Positions 17,615-25,320 of a DNA stretch of 64,000 nt are shown one piece after another. A program made the translations under genes and the position numbers. Position 1 is the stretch's first letter. Each line of letters begins with the position of its first letter. The notes beneath the pieces were generated by a model. It was not told where the DNA came from, ran no database searches, and was given only the letters and a program-made list of their open reading frames with translations. The DNA comes from CAWGOF01 sp963824225 (GTDB taxonomy: Bacteria > Acidobacteriota > Polarisedimenticolia > Polarisedimenticolales > Polarisedimenticolaceae), in NCBI GenBank assembly GCA_963824225.1, contig CAWGOF010000003.1, forward strand, positions 3,038,001-3,102,000. Direction: 5' to 3'.

Positions 17615-19297
17615 ATGATTCGCACCCTTATCCGCCTGACGATCGTTGCGCTCGCAGTTCCGGTCGCCGCCCAGCACGCGCACCACGCCGAGCTCGGCGA
17701 CGATCGCGCGTTGCAGGACGACCCACGACTCGCCGAGGGCCAGATCGCGCCGCTCCTCGACGGCCTGGGGGAGCATCACCACAAGGTGACGACGACGTCC
17801 GAGCAGGCCCAGCGGTTCTTCGACCAGGGGCTCAAGCTGGCCTACGGGTTCAACCACCGGGAAGCCCTGCGCGCGTTCAAGGAAGCGGCGCGGCTCGATC
17901 CCGACTGCGCGATGGCGTACTGGGGCTGGGCCCTCGTCCTCGGCCCGAACATCAACCTGCCGATGCCGAAGGACGCGGTGCCCCAGGCGTGGGACGCGAT
18001 GCAGCTCGCGCTCGCGAAGCGCGACCGCGCAAGCGAGCCCGAGCGCGCGTACATCGACGCCCTGGCCCAGCGCTACACGAAGGACCCCGACGCCGACCGA
18101 CTGTCGCTCGATCGGGCGTACGCCGACGCGATGCGCGAGCTCCACAAGCGCTACCCCGAGGACACGGACGCGGCGACGCTCTTCGCCGAAGCGTTGATGG
18201 ACGTGTCGCCGTGGAACTACTGGACGCGCGAGGGCAAGCCACGCGAGAGCACGCTCGAGCTCGTGGCCACGCTCGAGGACGTGCTACGGGCCGACCCGAC
18301 GCACGAGGGGGCGCTGCACTACTACATCCACGCGGTCGAGGCGGTCGACGCGGCCCGCGGTGCGGCGGCGGCCGATCGCCTGCGCCCGCTCGCGCCGGGC
18401 GCGGGGCACCTGCTGCACATGCCGTCCCACCTGTACATCCAGCTCGGCCGCTACGCCGACGCGTTCGAGGCCAACGCCCTTGCCGCGCGCTCGGACGAGA
18501 CCTACGTCACCCAGTGCCGGGCCCAGGGGATCTACCCCCTGAACTACTTCCCGCACAACCTGCACTTCCTGGCCTGGGCCGCGTTCTACCAGGGTCGCGG
18601 CAAGGAGGCGCTCGAGGCGGCCAACAAGGTGCGCGCCGGCGTGCCCGCCGATCTCTCGGGGAACGACTGGGGGTTGTTCGAGACGTTCCTGAGCATGCCG
18701 CTCTACACGATGGTGCGCTTCGGGATGTGGAACGAGATCCTGGCCGAGCGCGAGCCGCCGAAGGAGCGGAAGCTCTCGACCGGCGTGTGGCACTACGCCC
18801 GGGGCCGCGCATACGCGGCGACGGGCCGCGCGTCCGAGGCCAAGCGCGAGCTCGCGCGCGTCGAGGCGCTGGCCGAGGACCCGGCGAGCGCCGACGCGCT
18901 CGTGGGCTACGCGAACGCGGCGCGCCTGCTCGACATCGCGCGCTACGTGCTCGCGGGCGAGATCGCCTCGGCCGAGAAGCGCCACGCCGAGGCGGTCATG
19001 CATCTCGATCGCGCGACACGGCTCGAGGACAGCCTGGCCTACAACGAGCCGCCCGACTGGTACTACCCGGTGCGCCACTCGCTCGGCGCGGCGCTGCTCG
19101 AAGCGAAACGGCCGGTCGAGGCCGAGGTCGTGTACTGGCAGGACCTGCGCAAGTACCCCGAGAACGCCTACGCGCTCTACGGCCTGTGGCGCGCGGCCGA
19201 GGCCCAGGGCAAAACCGCGGACGCCGAGGAGTACGAGTCGCGCTATCGCGCCGCGTGGTCCAAGGCCGACGCGCCGCTGAAGTCGTCGCGGTACTAA
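17615..19297 (+). CDS. secreted TPR-repeat protein
   Basis: A 560-residue exported protein of a TPR family common in high-GC environmental bacteria, function unknown. The start at ATG 17615 gives a signal peptide MIRTLIRLTIVALAVPVAAQ; the frame is open far upstream but that part overlaps the exporter genes and is not protein-like. Helical repeats include AQRFFDQGLKLAYGFNHREA, AFKEAARLDPDCAMAYWGWA and AEVVYWQDLRKYPENAYALY. The pair HHAELG and HHHKVTTTSEQA near the N-terminus is His-rich and could bind metal. Its leader carries the sigma54 promoter and terminator, so read-through might couple it to the peptide system. Confidence 0.8.
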   Translation: MIRTLIRLTIVALAVPVAAQHAHHAELGDDRALQDDPRLAEGQIAPLLDGLGEHHHKVTTTSEQAQRFFDQGLKLAYGFNHREALRAFKEAARLDPDCAMAYWGWALVLGPNINLPMPKDAVPQAWDAMQLALAKRDRASEPERAYIDALAQRYTKDPDADRLSLDRAYADAMRELHKRYPEDTDAATLFAEALMDVSPWNYWTREGKPRESTLELVATLEDVLRADPTHEGALHYYIHAVEAVDAARGAAAADRLRPLAPGAGHLLHMPSHLYIQLGRYADAFEANALAARSDETYVTQCRAQGIYPLNYFPHNLHFLAWAAFYQGRGKEALEAANKVRAGVPADLSGNDWGLFETFLSMPLYTMVRFGMWNEILAEREPPKERKLSTGVWHYARGRAYAATGRASEAKRELARVEALAEDPASADALVGYANAARLLDIARYVLAGEIASAEKRHAEAVMHLDRATRLEDSLAYNEPPDWYYPVRHSLGAALLEAKRPVEAEVVYWQDLRKYPENAYALYGLWRAAEAQGKTADAEEYESRYRAAWSKADAPLKSSRY

Positions 19298-19878
19298 CGC
19301 TTCCCCGACCTCGCACACTGGCGATAGCGGAAACAGTTGGTCAGGTGGTCGTTGACCATCCCCACCGCCTGCATGTGGGCGTACAGGATCGTCGAGCCGA
19401 CGAACGAGAAGCCGCGCTTCTTCAAGTCTTTGCTCCACGCGTCCGAGATCTCGGTCCGCACCGGCACGTCCCCTCGCGCGGCGAAGCGGTTCTGCAGCGG
19501 GCGGCCGCCGACGAAGCCCCACTGGTAGGCGGCGAAGCTCCCGAACTCCTTCTGCACGGCAAGGAACGCTCGCGCGTTTTTGACTGCGGACTCGACCTTC
19601 AGCCGGTTGCGCACGATCCCCGGATCCTCGAGCAGGCGCTCGACCTTGCGCGCATCGAACCGGGCGACCTTGGCCGGAACGAAGCCGGCGAACGCCCGGC
19701 GGTACGCGTCGCGCTTGCGCAGGATCGTGATCCACGAGAGCCCGGCCTGCGCGCCCTCGAGCACGAGGAACTCGAAGAGTGCGTTGTCGTCGTGGACCGG
19801 GACGCCCCACTCCTCGTCGTGGTACGTGACGTAGAGCGGGTCGGTGCCGGCCCAGTCGCAGCGCGTGCGGCGGCTCAT
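19294..19878 (-). CDS. tag: DNA-3-methyladenine glycosylase I
   Basis: A 194-residue base-excision enzyme that removes 3-methyladenine from alkylated DNA. The N-terminal RCDWAGTDPLYVTYHDEEWG is the family hallmark; Cys7, His20 and the C-terminal NDHLTNCFRY His and Cys are the zinc 'snap' ligands. The middle (GAQAGLSWITILRKRDAYR, F..FDP-like AKVARFDARKVERLL, RNRLKVES) also matches. Start chosen at the ATG overlapping the upstream stop as ATGA, which gives the normal family length. Translationally coupled to the YdcF-like gene. Confidence 0.95.
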   Translation of the reverse strand: MSRRTRCDWAGTDPLYVTYHDEEWGVPVHDDNALFEFLVLEGAQAGLSWITILRKRDAYRRAFAGFVPAKVARFDARKVERLLEDPGIVRNRLKVESAVKNARAFLAVQKEFGSFAAYQWGFVGGRPLQNRFAARGDVPVRTEISDAWSKDLKKRGFSFVGSTILYAHMQAVGMVNDHLTNCFRYRQCARSGKR

Positions 19879-20642
19879 CCGGCCACCCGGTACCACGCGC
19901 GCCCGAGCCACTCGTGGAGCGCGAACGTGCTTTCCTGCAGCGCACTCGTGCGCGGGATGAAGTCGCCGAGGCGCACGTGGCCTTCGTGGGCGATCCCGGT
20001 TGGGGCGGGGATGACCTCGAGCCCCTGGGCCTCGAACGCCGCCTTCGCGCGCGGGATGTGCGTCGCGCTCGTGACGAGCAGGATCCGGCTCACGCCCGAC
20101 TCGCGCAGGAGCCGGGCGCTATCCCGCGCGTTCGCCAGCGTGTTCCGCGACTCGGACTCGACCCAGCGGGCCTTGAGTGCGAACTCCTCCTCGAGCGTCT
20201 CGGCCATCATCTCTCCGAGCGGCCGGTACCCCTTCTGCAGTCGACCGCCGGTGACGAGCATCGGCAGACCGGTTTTCCTGTGGAGCCAGGCGCCGTAGCG
20301 CAGGCGCATCAGCGTGAGGAGGCCGATCGTGTCCTTGCCCCCGTACTCCGGGGCCGAAGGGTACACATCGCCGCTGAGGATGACGATCGCTTCCGCTTTG
20401 GTGGCCGGGCCCAGGACGTCGACCGGCTTCGCGCGCTCGAGCGTCGAGGCGAGCCAGCTGCTGCACACGGGGATGCTCAGGAGGGCCAGGAGCACCCACG
20501 CCGCGACGAGGAGCGCCGTGCCGAGCCGCGGTCGCGCACGCCTCAGCGCGAGACCGATGGCGGCGAGAACCAGGATGCCTCCCGGCGGAAGCACCAGTGC
20601 CTTGATGATCGCGGGCAAGAGCATGGGATCTCCATCGAGCAC
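19875..20642 (-). CDS. YdcF/ElyC-like DUF218 membrane protein
   Basis: A 255-residue protein with two N-terminal membrane helices (IIKALVLPPGGILVLAAIGL and ALLVAAWVLLALLSIPV) and a periplasm-facing DUF218 domain: EAIVILSGD, LPMLVTGGR, SRNTLANARDSARLL and ILLVTSATHIPRAKAAF. ElyC of E. coli, of this layout, takes part in envelope precursor metabolism; the exact reaction is unsettled. An internal Met at residue 7 (MLLPAIIK) is an equally good start. First gene of a pair with tag. Confidence 0.85.
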   Translation of the reverse strand: MLDGDPMLLPAIIKALVLPPGGILVLAAIGLALRRARPRLGTALLVAAWVLLALLSIPVCSSWLASTLERAKPVDVLGPATKAEAIVILSGDVYPSAPEYGGKDTIGLLTLMRLRYGAWLHRKTGLPMLVTGGRLQKGYRPLGEMMAETLEEEFALKARWVESESRNTLANARDSARLLRESGVSRILLVTSATHIPRAKAAFEAQGLEVIPAPTGIAHEGHVRLGDFIPRTSALQESTFALHEWLGRAWYRVAG

Positions 20643-20742
20643 CGCCGCCTGGGGCGGCCGCCGCCCGGGGCGGCGCCCGGCGCATCATAATGCGACCGTG
20701 CTCGGGCTTGCCCACACGCGCGCTCGGCCCTAGCTTGGCCGC

Positions 20743-21861
20743 ATGCGTCGCGCCGCGCGCCCGCTCGTGTGCCTCGCGATCCTCGCCGGCGGGCTCGTCG
20801 TCGCCGAGATCGTCGCGCGGACGACCCACCCCGAGGCTCGGCCCCGCGCGATCGTCGAGCAGCTCGAGCGCGAGCGCAAGCGGTTGCGGACGCCCGACGC
20901 CGAGTTTCACCACGTCGGCGAGGGGATCTTCCACCTCGACTTCCCGCCCGCGGGTGCGGGACCGGCGCCGCGGGTCCTCGTCGTCGGCGACTCGTTCGCC
21001 ATGGGCCACGGCGTGGGGATCGATGCGCGCTTCGGCGCGCGTCTCGGCCAGCGGATGCGGGGCATCGCCGAGGTCGACGTGCTCGCGGCGACGAGCTACT
21101 CGCCGATCGTGTACCGCAACATCGTGCGCAAGGCGGTGGGGCTGAACCGCTACGCCTGTGTCGCCGTGTTCGTCGACCAAACCGACCCGGCGGACGACGT
21201 CGTCTATCGCAACGACCTCGTGGGGGAAGACGCGCACGGGTTCGACGTGGCCATGATGCGCGAGCGCCTCGCCGTCCTCGGGGCGACGTACGACCGGATG
21301 GAGGCCGGCCTCACCGGCCTGCGCGGCCTCCCGCGGCAGCTGGCCCTGGTCAACGTAGTGTTCCCGCCGCCCTCGATCATCGGTGCGCTCGCGGCCGAGA
21401 GCCCGCACCGCCGGTACGTCGAGCTGTCCTACGCGCGGCTGCAACTGACGCGGACCTTCGACGAGGCGCCCGAGTCGAGCCTCGCTCGCACGATGACGGC
21501 GAGCGTGCTCCAGCACCTCGACGAGACGGTGTCGCTCGCACGGGCGAACGGGGCGCAGGTCATCCTCGCGGCCAACCCGTGGGAGGACCAGGTGTCGAAG
21601 TCTCCGCGCGTCCCGCGGGCCTCCTCGGGCCCGTACCCGCGGGAGAACCAGCTCGAGCGGCTCCTCGTTGAGCGCTACGGCAAGCTCTCGGGCGTCGTCG
21701 TCCTCGAGCTGACCGCCGCGTTCCGCGCCGCGCCCGACCCGTCGCGCCTGTTCCTCGACGTTCCGGCACACGAGGTGCACTGGAACGCCGAAGGCCACGA
21801 GCTCGTCGCCGCCGTCCTGTGGGGTCAGGTCTCGGGGTCAGGTCTCAGGGTCAGGTCTTAG
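20743..21861 (+). CDS. SGNH/GDSL-like protein, C-terminus rewritten by a hairpin repeat
   Basis: A 372-residue membrane-anchored or exported protein with an N-terminal hydrophobic segment (PLVCLAILAGGLVVAEIVA). VLVVGDSFAMGHGVG is the GDS block with the nucleophilic Ser, and HEVHWNAEGHELVAAVLW carries the C-terminal His in the place of the usual DxxH. The fold is typical of carbohydrate esterases and of AlgX/DltD-like acyl handlers. The last dozen residues (GQVSGSGLRVRS) and the stop are encoded by a family 1 repeat, so the natural end has been lost or replaced just after the His block. It stands alone. Confidence 0.75.
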   Translation: MRRAARPLVCLAILAGGLVVAEIVARTTHPEARPRAIVEQLERERKRLRTPDAEFHHVGEGIFHLDFPPAGAGPAPRVLVVGDSFAMGHGVGIDARFGARLGQRMRGIAEVDVLAATSYSPIVYRNIVRKAVGLNRYACVAVFVDQTDPADDVVYRNDLVGEDAHGFDVAMMRERLAVLGATYDRMEAGLTGLRGLPRQLALVNVVFPPPSIIGALAAESPHRRYVELSYARLQLTRTFDEAPESSLARTMTASVLQHLDETVSLARANGAQVILAANPWEDQVSKSPRVPRASSGPYPRENQLERLLVERYGKLSGVVVLELTAAFRAAPDPSRLFLDVPAHEVHWNAEGHELVAAVLWGQVSGSGLRVRS

Positions 21862-21872
21862 GGTCTGACCCC
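21821..21872. repeat. family 1 hairpin repeat at the 3' end of the SGNH gene
   Basis: Three GGGTCAGGTCT units and one closing GGGTCTGACCCC. Supplies the last codons and stop of the SGNH gene and ends 23 bases before the kinase start. Confidence 0.85.
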
Positions 21873-21895
21873 ATCAACGTTATCCTGGTCGAGCC

Positions 21896-24256
21896 GTGAT
21901 CGGCCGGGAGCTCAACCAGTACCGGATCGTGGCCCAGCTCGGCAAGGGCGGGATGGGCGAGGTGTACCTGGCCCACGACACGCAGCTCGACCGCAAGGTC
22001 GCGCTGAAGATCCTTCCGCCCGAGATGGCCGCATCGCCCCAGCGCGTCGAGCGGTTCAAGCGCGAGGCCCGGGCCGTCGCTGCGCTGACCCACCCGAACA
22101 TCGTCACGATCCACTCGGTCGAGGAGGCGCGGGGCCTGCACTTCCTGACGATGGAGCTCGTGACCGGGAAGACGCTCGACGCGCTGATCGCGCAGGACGG
22201 GCTGCCGCTCGAGCGGATCTTCGACGTCGCGATCCCGCTCGCCGACGCGCTGAGCGAGGCCCACGCCAAGGGCATCACGCATCGCGACCTCAAGCCGGCG
22301 AACGTGATGGTCACGGACGACGGCCGCGTCAAGGTCCTCGACTTCGGCCTGGCCAAGTTCCACGAGTCTGCCGGCGCGGACGACGAGCGCGCCCCGACAC
22401 GCACGCTGACCGAGGAAGGCGCGCTCGTCGGCACGATGCCCTACATGTCGCCCGAGCAGGTCAAGGGCGCGCCGGTCGACCATCGGTCGGACATCTTCTC
22501 CCTGGGCGTGATCCTGTACGAGATGGCGACCGGCAAGCGCCCGTTCGGCGGGGCCTCGTCGGCCGAGCTGATCTCGGCGCTCCTGCGCGACGATCCGCCG
22601 GCGGTGAGCGACGTCAACGCGTCGGTCCCCCGGCACCTCGGGCGGATCATCCGGATGTGCCTGGAGAAGGACCCGGCCCAGCGCTACCAGTCGGCCGCCG
22701 ACGTGCGCAACGAGCTGCGAGCGCTGCGGATGGAAGTCGCCTCGGGCGTGACCGAGGCCCGGGCGCGGCCGCGCGTGTCCCGCACGCGCGCGTTACCCCT
22801 CGTCGTGCTCGGCGTCGTGGCCGTCGCCGTCCTCGCGGCGCTCGTGGCCTGGCAGCTCCGTGGGCAGCGCAAGATCGCCACACCCGAGCAGGCGCAGGTG
22901 TCGGTCGCCGTGCTCCCGTTCCGCAACATGAGCGGCGACGCGGCGCTCGCGTTCCTCGCGCTCGCGATCCCGGACGAGGTCACGACAGCGCTCAGCCGCA
23001 CTCCCGGCCTGTCGCTGCGCCCCTTCTCGAGCACGACGCGGTACACGGGAGACGATGTCGACGTCCGGGGGGCCGGTCGCGAGCTCGGCGCGTCGACCGT
23101 GGTCACCGGGCAGTTCTTCCGCCAGGGTCAAGATCTGCGTCTGACGCTCGAGGCGGTCGACGTCGAAAAGAACGAGGCGATCTGGCACGACGGGGTGACC
23201 GTCCGAGCCGACGACCTGCTCGCGCTCCGCAGCCAGGTGTCCGATCGAATCCGCTCCGGTCTCGTTCCCGACCTCGTCGGGACCGACGCGGGCGCCGCCG
23301 GGACCCAGCCGTCGAACCCCGAAGCCTACGATCTCTACTTGCGCAGCCTCGCCATCCCGAACGATCCGGAGCCTGGGCGCGAGACGATCCGGATGCTCGA
23401 GCGCGCCGTGGCGCTCGACCCCAAATACGCGCCGGCCTGGACCGAGCTCGGCGAGCGGTACAGCTTCGAGGCGGCCTATGGCGCGGGCGGCGAGGCGTTC
23501 TACCCCAAGGCTATCGACGCGCTGCGCCGGGCGATCGATCTCGACCCGAACCTGCCCGTGCCCGCGGGTCTTCTGCTGCAGATCGAGGTCGAGAGCGGAC
23601 ATCTCGAGCAGGGCTACGACACGGCCCGCGAGCTCCTCGAGCGGTTCCCGCGGAGCGCCGCTCTCCACTTCTCGATGTCCTACGTCCTGCGCTACGGCGG
23701 CTTGTTCGACGAAGCGGCGCGCGAGTGCAACACGGCCTATGGCCTCGATTCGACCGATCCGGGCTTTCGTTCGTGTGGCATCACGTTCTACATGCTCGGG
23801 GACTACGAGCGCGCCGAGGTGTTCTTCGAGCTCTCGGACTCGCAGTTCAGCGTGATCCAGCGCTGGAACAGCCTGATGAGGCAGCACAAGGACGCGGAGG
23901 CGCTCGTGATGCTCGATCGCCTACCAGCCTCGCCCATGCGCGAGTTCGGGCGAGCGTGCCTCAGCGGTGCCAAGCCCGCGGAGCTGGCTGTGCTCGCCGC
24001 AGATGTCGCGAAGCAGACGGCAGACCAACGCGACGGCGAATCCCAGTACATATACGGCACGATCTTCAGCCGCTGCGGCCAGCGACAGCTCGCGCTCGAG
24101 CGGCTCGCGCTCGCCGTCGAGCGCAACTACTGCGCCTATCCGCTGATGGAGTCGGACCCGCTGCTCGAGAGCATGCGTGGCGATCCGGAGCTCGCCAAGA
24201 TCGTCGTCGCCGGCCGCGCCTGCCGGCAAAGGTTCGAGAAGCATCGTCAAACGTAG
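21896..24256 (+). CDS. Ser/Thr protein kinase with TolB-like and TPR domains
   Basis: A 786-residue kinase, start GTG. Motifs: GKGGMGEVYLA, Lys38, HRDLKPAN at 129-136, DFG 149-151, MSPEQVKG. A membrane helix (LPLVVLGVVAVAVLAALVAW) is near 300-320. Then comes a TolB-N/FlgO-like block (VAVLPFRNMSGDAALAFL, GASTVVTGQFFRQGQDLRLT, ALRSQVSDRIRSGL) and helical TPR-like repeats to the end. This kinase-TolB-TPR order is widespread in Acidobacteria-like genomes. Its convergent neighbour is a PPM phosphatase, so the two may act on the same targets. Confidence 0.92.
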   Translation: MIGRELNQYRIVAQLGKGGMGEVYLAHDTQLDRKVALKILPPEMAASPQRVERFKREARAVAALTHPNIVTIHSVEEARGLHFLTMELVTGKTLDALIAQDGLPLERIFDVAIPLADALSEAHAKGITHRDLKPANVMVTDDGRVKVLDFGLAKFHESAGADDERAPTRTLTEEGALVGTMPYMSPEQVKGAPVDHRSDIFSLGVILYEMATGKRPFGGASSAELISALLRDDPPAVSDVNASVPRHLGRIIRMCLEKDPAQRYQSAADVRNELRALRMEVASGVTEARARPRVSRTRALPLVVLGVVAVAVLAALVAWQLRGQRKIATPEQAQVSVAVLPFRNMSGDAALAFLALAIPDEVTTALSRTPGLSLRPFSSTTRYTGDDVDVRGAGRELGASTVVTGQFFRQGQDLRLTLEAVDVEKNEAIWHDGVTVRADDLLALRSQVSDRIRSGLVPDLVGTDAGAAGTQPSNPEAYDLYLRSLAIPNDPEPGRETIRMLERAVALDPKYAPAWTELGERYSFEAAYGAGGEAFYPKAIDALRRAIDLDPNLPVPAGLLLQIEVESGHLEQGYDTARELLERFPRSAALHFSMSYVLRYGGLFDEAARECNTAYGLDSTDPGFRSCGITFYMLGDYERAEVFFELSDSQFSVIQRWNSLMRQHKDAEALVMLDRLPASPMREFGRACLSGAKPAELAVLAADVAKQTADQRDGESQYIYGTIFSRCGQRQLALERLALAVERNYCAYPLMESDPLLESMRGDPELAKIVVAGRACRQRFEKHRQT

Positions 24257-24310
24257 GGGTCAGGTCTCGGGGTCTGACCCCGAGACCTGACCCCGAGACC
24301 TGACCCCTAG
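24254..24310. repeat. family 1 hairpin repeat forming both stops of convergent genes
   Basis: TAGGGGTCAGGTCTCGGGG and complement arms; the outermost TAG and CTA are the stop codons of the kinase (plus) and the phosphatase (minus). Confidence 0.88.
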
Positions 24311-25215
24311 CCTCGCTTGATGACGACGAAGCTGATGTCGTCCTTGGCCGGGGCGAAGGCGAGGATCGAGCGCTTGAGCGCTTCGGCGATCTCCCCGGCC
24401 GAGAGGTCGCGGGTCCGCGCCAGCTCCTGCTCGAGCAGGTCGGGGACGTACTCATCGTCCCCGTGCTCGTACAGGCCGTCCGTCGCCAAGAGCAGGATGT
24501 CCCCCGCCCCGAGAAGCGACAGCTCGTTCACCGAGTAGCGCTCCTTGAACCGCGGGGGGTCGATCAGCCGCGCCCGGTCGACGTCATCGACCGAGGGCAC
24601 GATCCCGATCGGGGGGTAGCGCTTCAAGCTCGCCTCGGCGATGTCGGCGATCCGGGCATACTTGCGGGAGAACACGATCGGCGGTGGATGGCCCGCCGAA
24701 ATGAACCGGAACACGCCCGAGGTCGAGATCTCGCCGTAGATCATGGTGAAATACTTGTGGATCGCGGACGACTGGTAGAACCGCGTGTTGATGTGCTCGA
24801 AGAGCCGCGTCGTGATCTCCCCGTGCTGGTCCATCTCGTAGATCGCGCCGAGGAGGAACGCCTGGTGCAGCATCGCGCCGATCATCGCGTCGGTCATGCG
24901 GTGCCCCGAGACGTCGGCGACCAGGATCCCCGCGCGCTCGCGCGTCCGGTGGAGCATCTCGACGAGCGCGGCGTTGTTGTCCGCCTCGGCCCGCGCGATC
25001 CGCGCCTCGAGGTCGAAGCGCTTGCGGAAGTCGATGTAGATGATGTGGTCGCCGCCGATCCGGCCCCCGAGCGGTATCGACACCCCGGCGATGTCGAGCC
25101 CGTCGAGCTCGGGGATCTCGCCCGCCGAGGGGTTCAGGCAGCGCGCGATCTCCTCGAAGTTGTCGAGCTCCGAGACCAGCTCGCGCTGCGCCGCTCCGTC
25201 GATCTCGTGTTCCAT
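24307..25215 (-). CDS. SpoIIE-family PPM Ser/Thr phosphatase
   Basis: A 302-residue phosphatase. The metal-binding motifs of the family are all present: GGDHIIYIDF near the start, GILVADVSGHRMTDAMIGAML, ILLLATDGLYEHGDDEY and the C-terminal AKDDISFVVIKR. There is no receiver or GAF domain, unlike most RsbU relatives. Start is set at the ATG of MEHEIDGAAQ; an upstream Met would extend into the hairpin repeat. Likely reverses Ser/Thr phosphorylation by the kinase next door or acts on an anti-anti-sigma partner not in this window. Confidence 0.9.
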   Translation of the reverse strand: MEHEIDGAAQRELVSELDNFEEIARCLNPSAGEIPELDGLDIAGVSIPLGGRIGGDHIIYIDFRKRFDLEARIARAEADNNAALVEMLHRTRERAGILVADVSGHRMTDAMIGAMLHQAFLLGAIYEMDQHGEITTRLFEHINTRFYQSSAIHKYFTMIYGEISTSGVFRFISAGHPPPIVFSRKYARIADIAEASLKRYPPIGIVPSVDDVDRARLIDPPRFKERYSVNELSLLGAGDILLLATDGLYEHGDDEYVPDLLEQELARTRDLSAGEIAEALKRSILAFAPAKDDISFVVIKRG

Positions 25216-25232
25216 GACCACCTCAAGATACC

Positions 25233-25320
25233 AAAACGGGGACACTCTCCGTTTCTGCCCCAAATGAGGCAACACGCCCTCTGCCCCAAATGGGGTGAAA
25301 AATGAGAGTGTCCCCGTTTC
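25233..25320. repeat. family 2 hairpin repeat, long copy
   Basis: Outer arms AAACGGGGACACTCTC and complement, with two inner CTGCCCCAAATG units. The right arm contains the start codon of the next gene. Confidence 0.88.
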
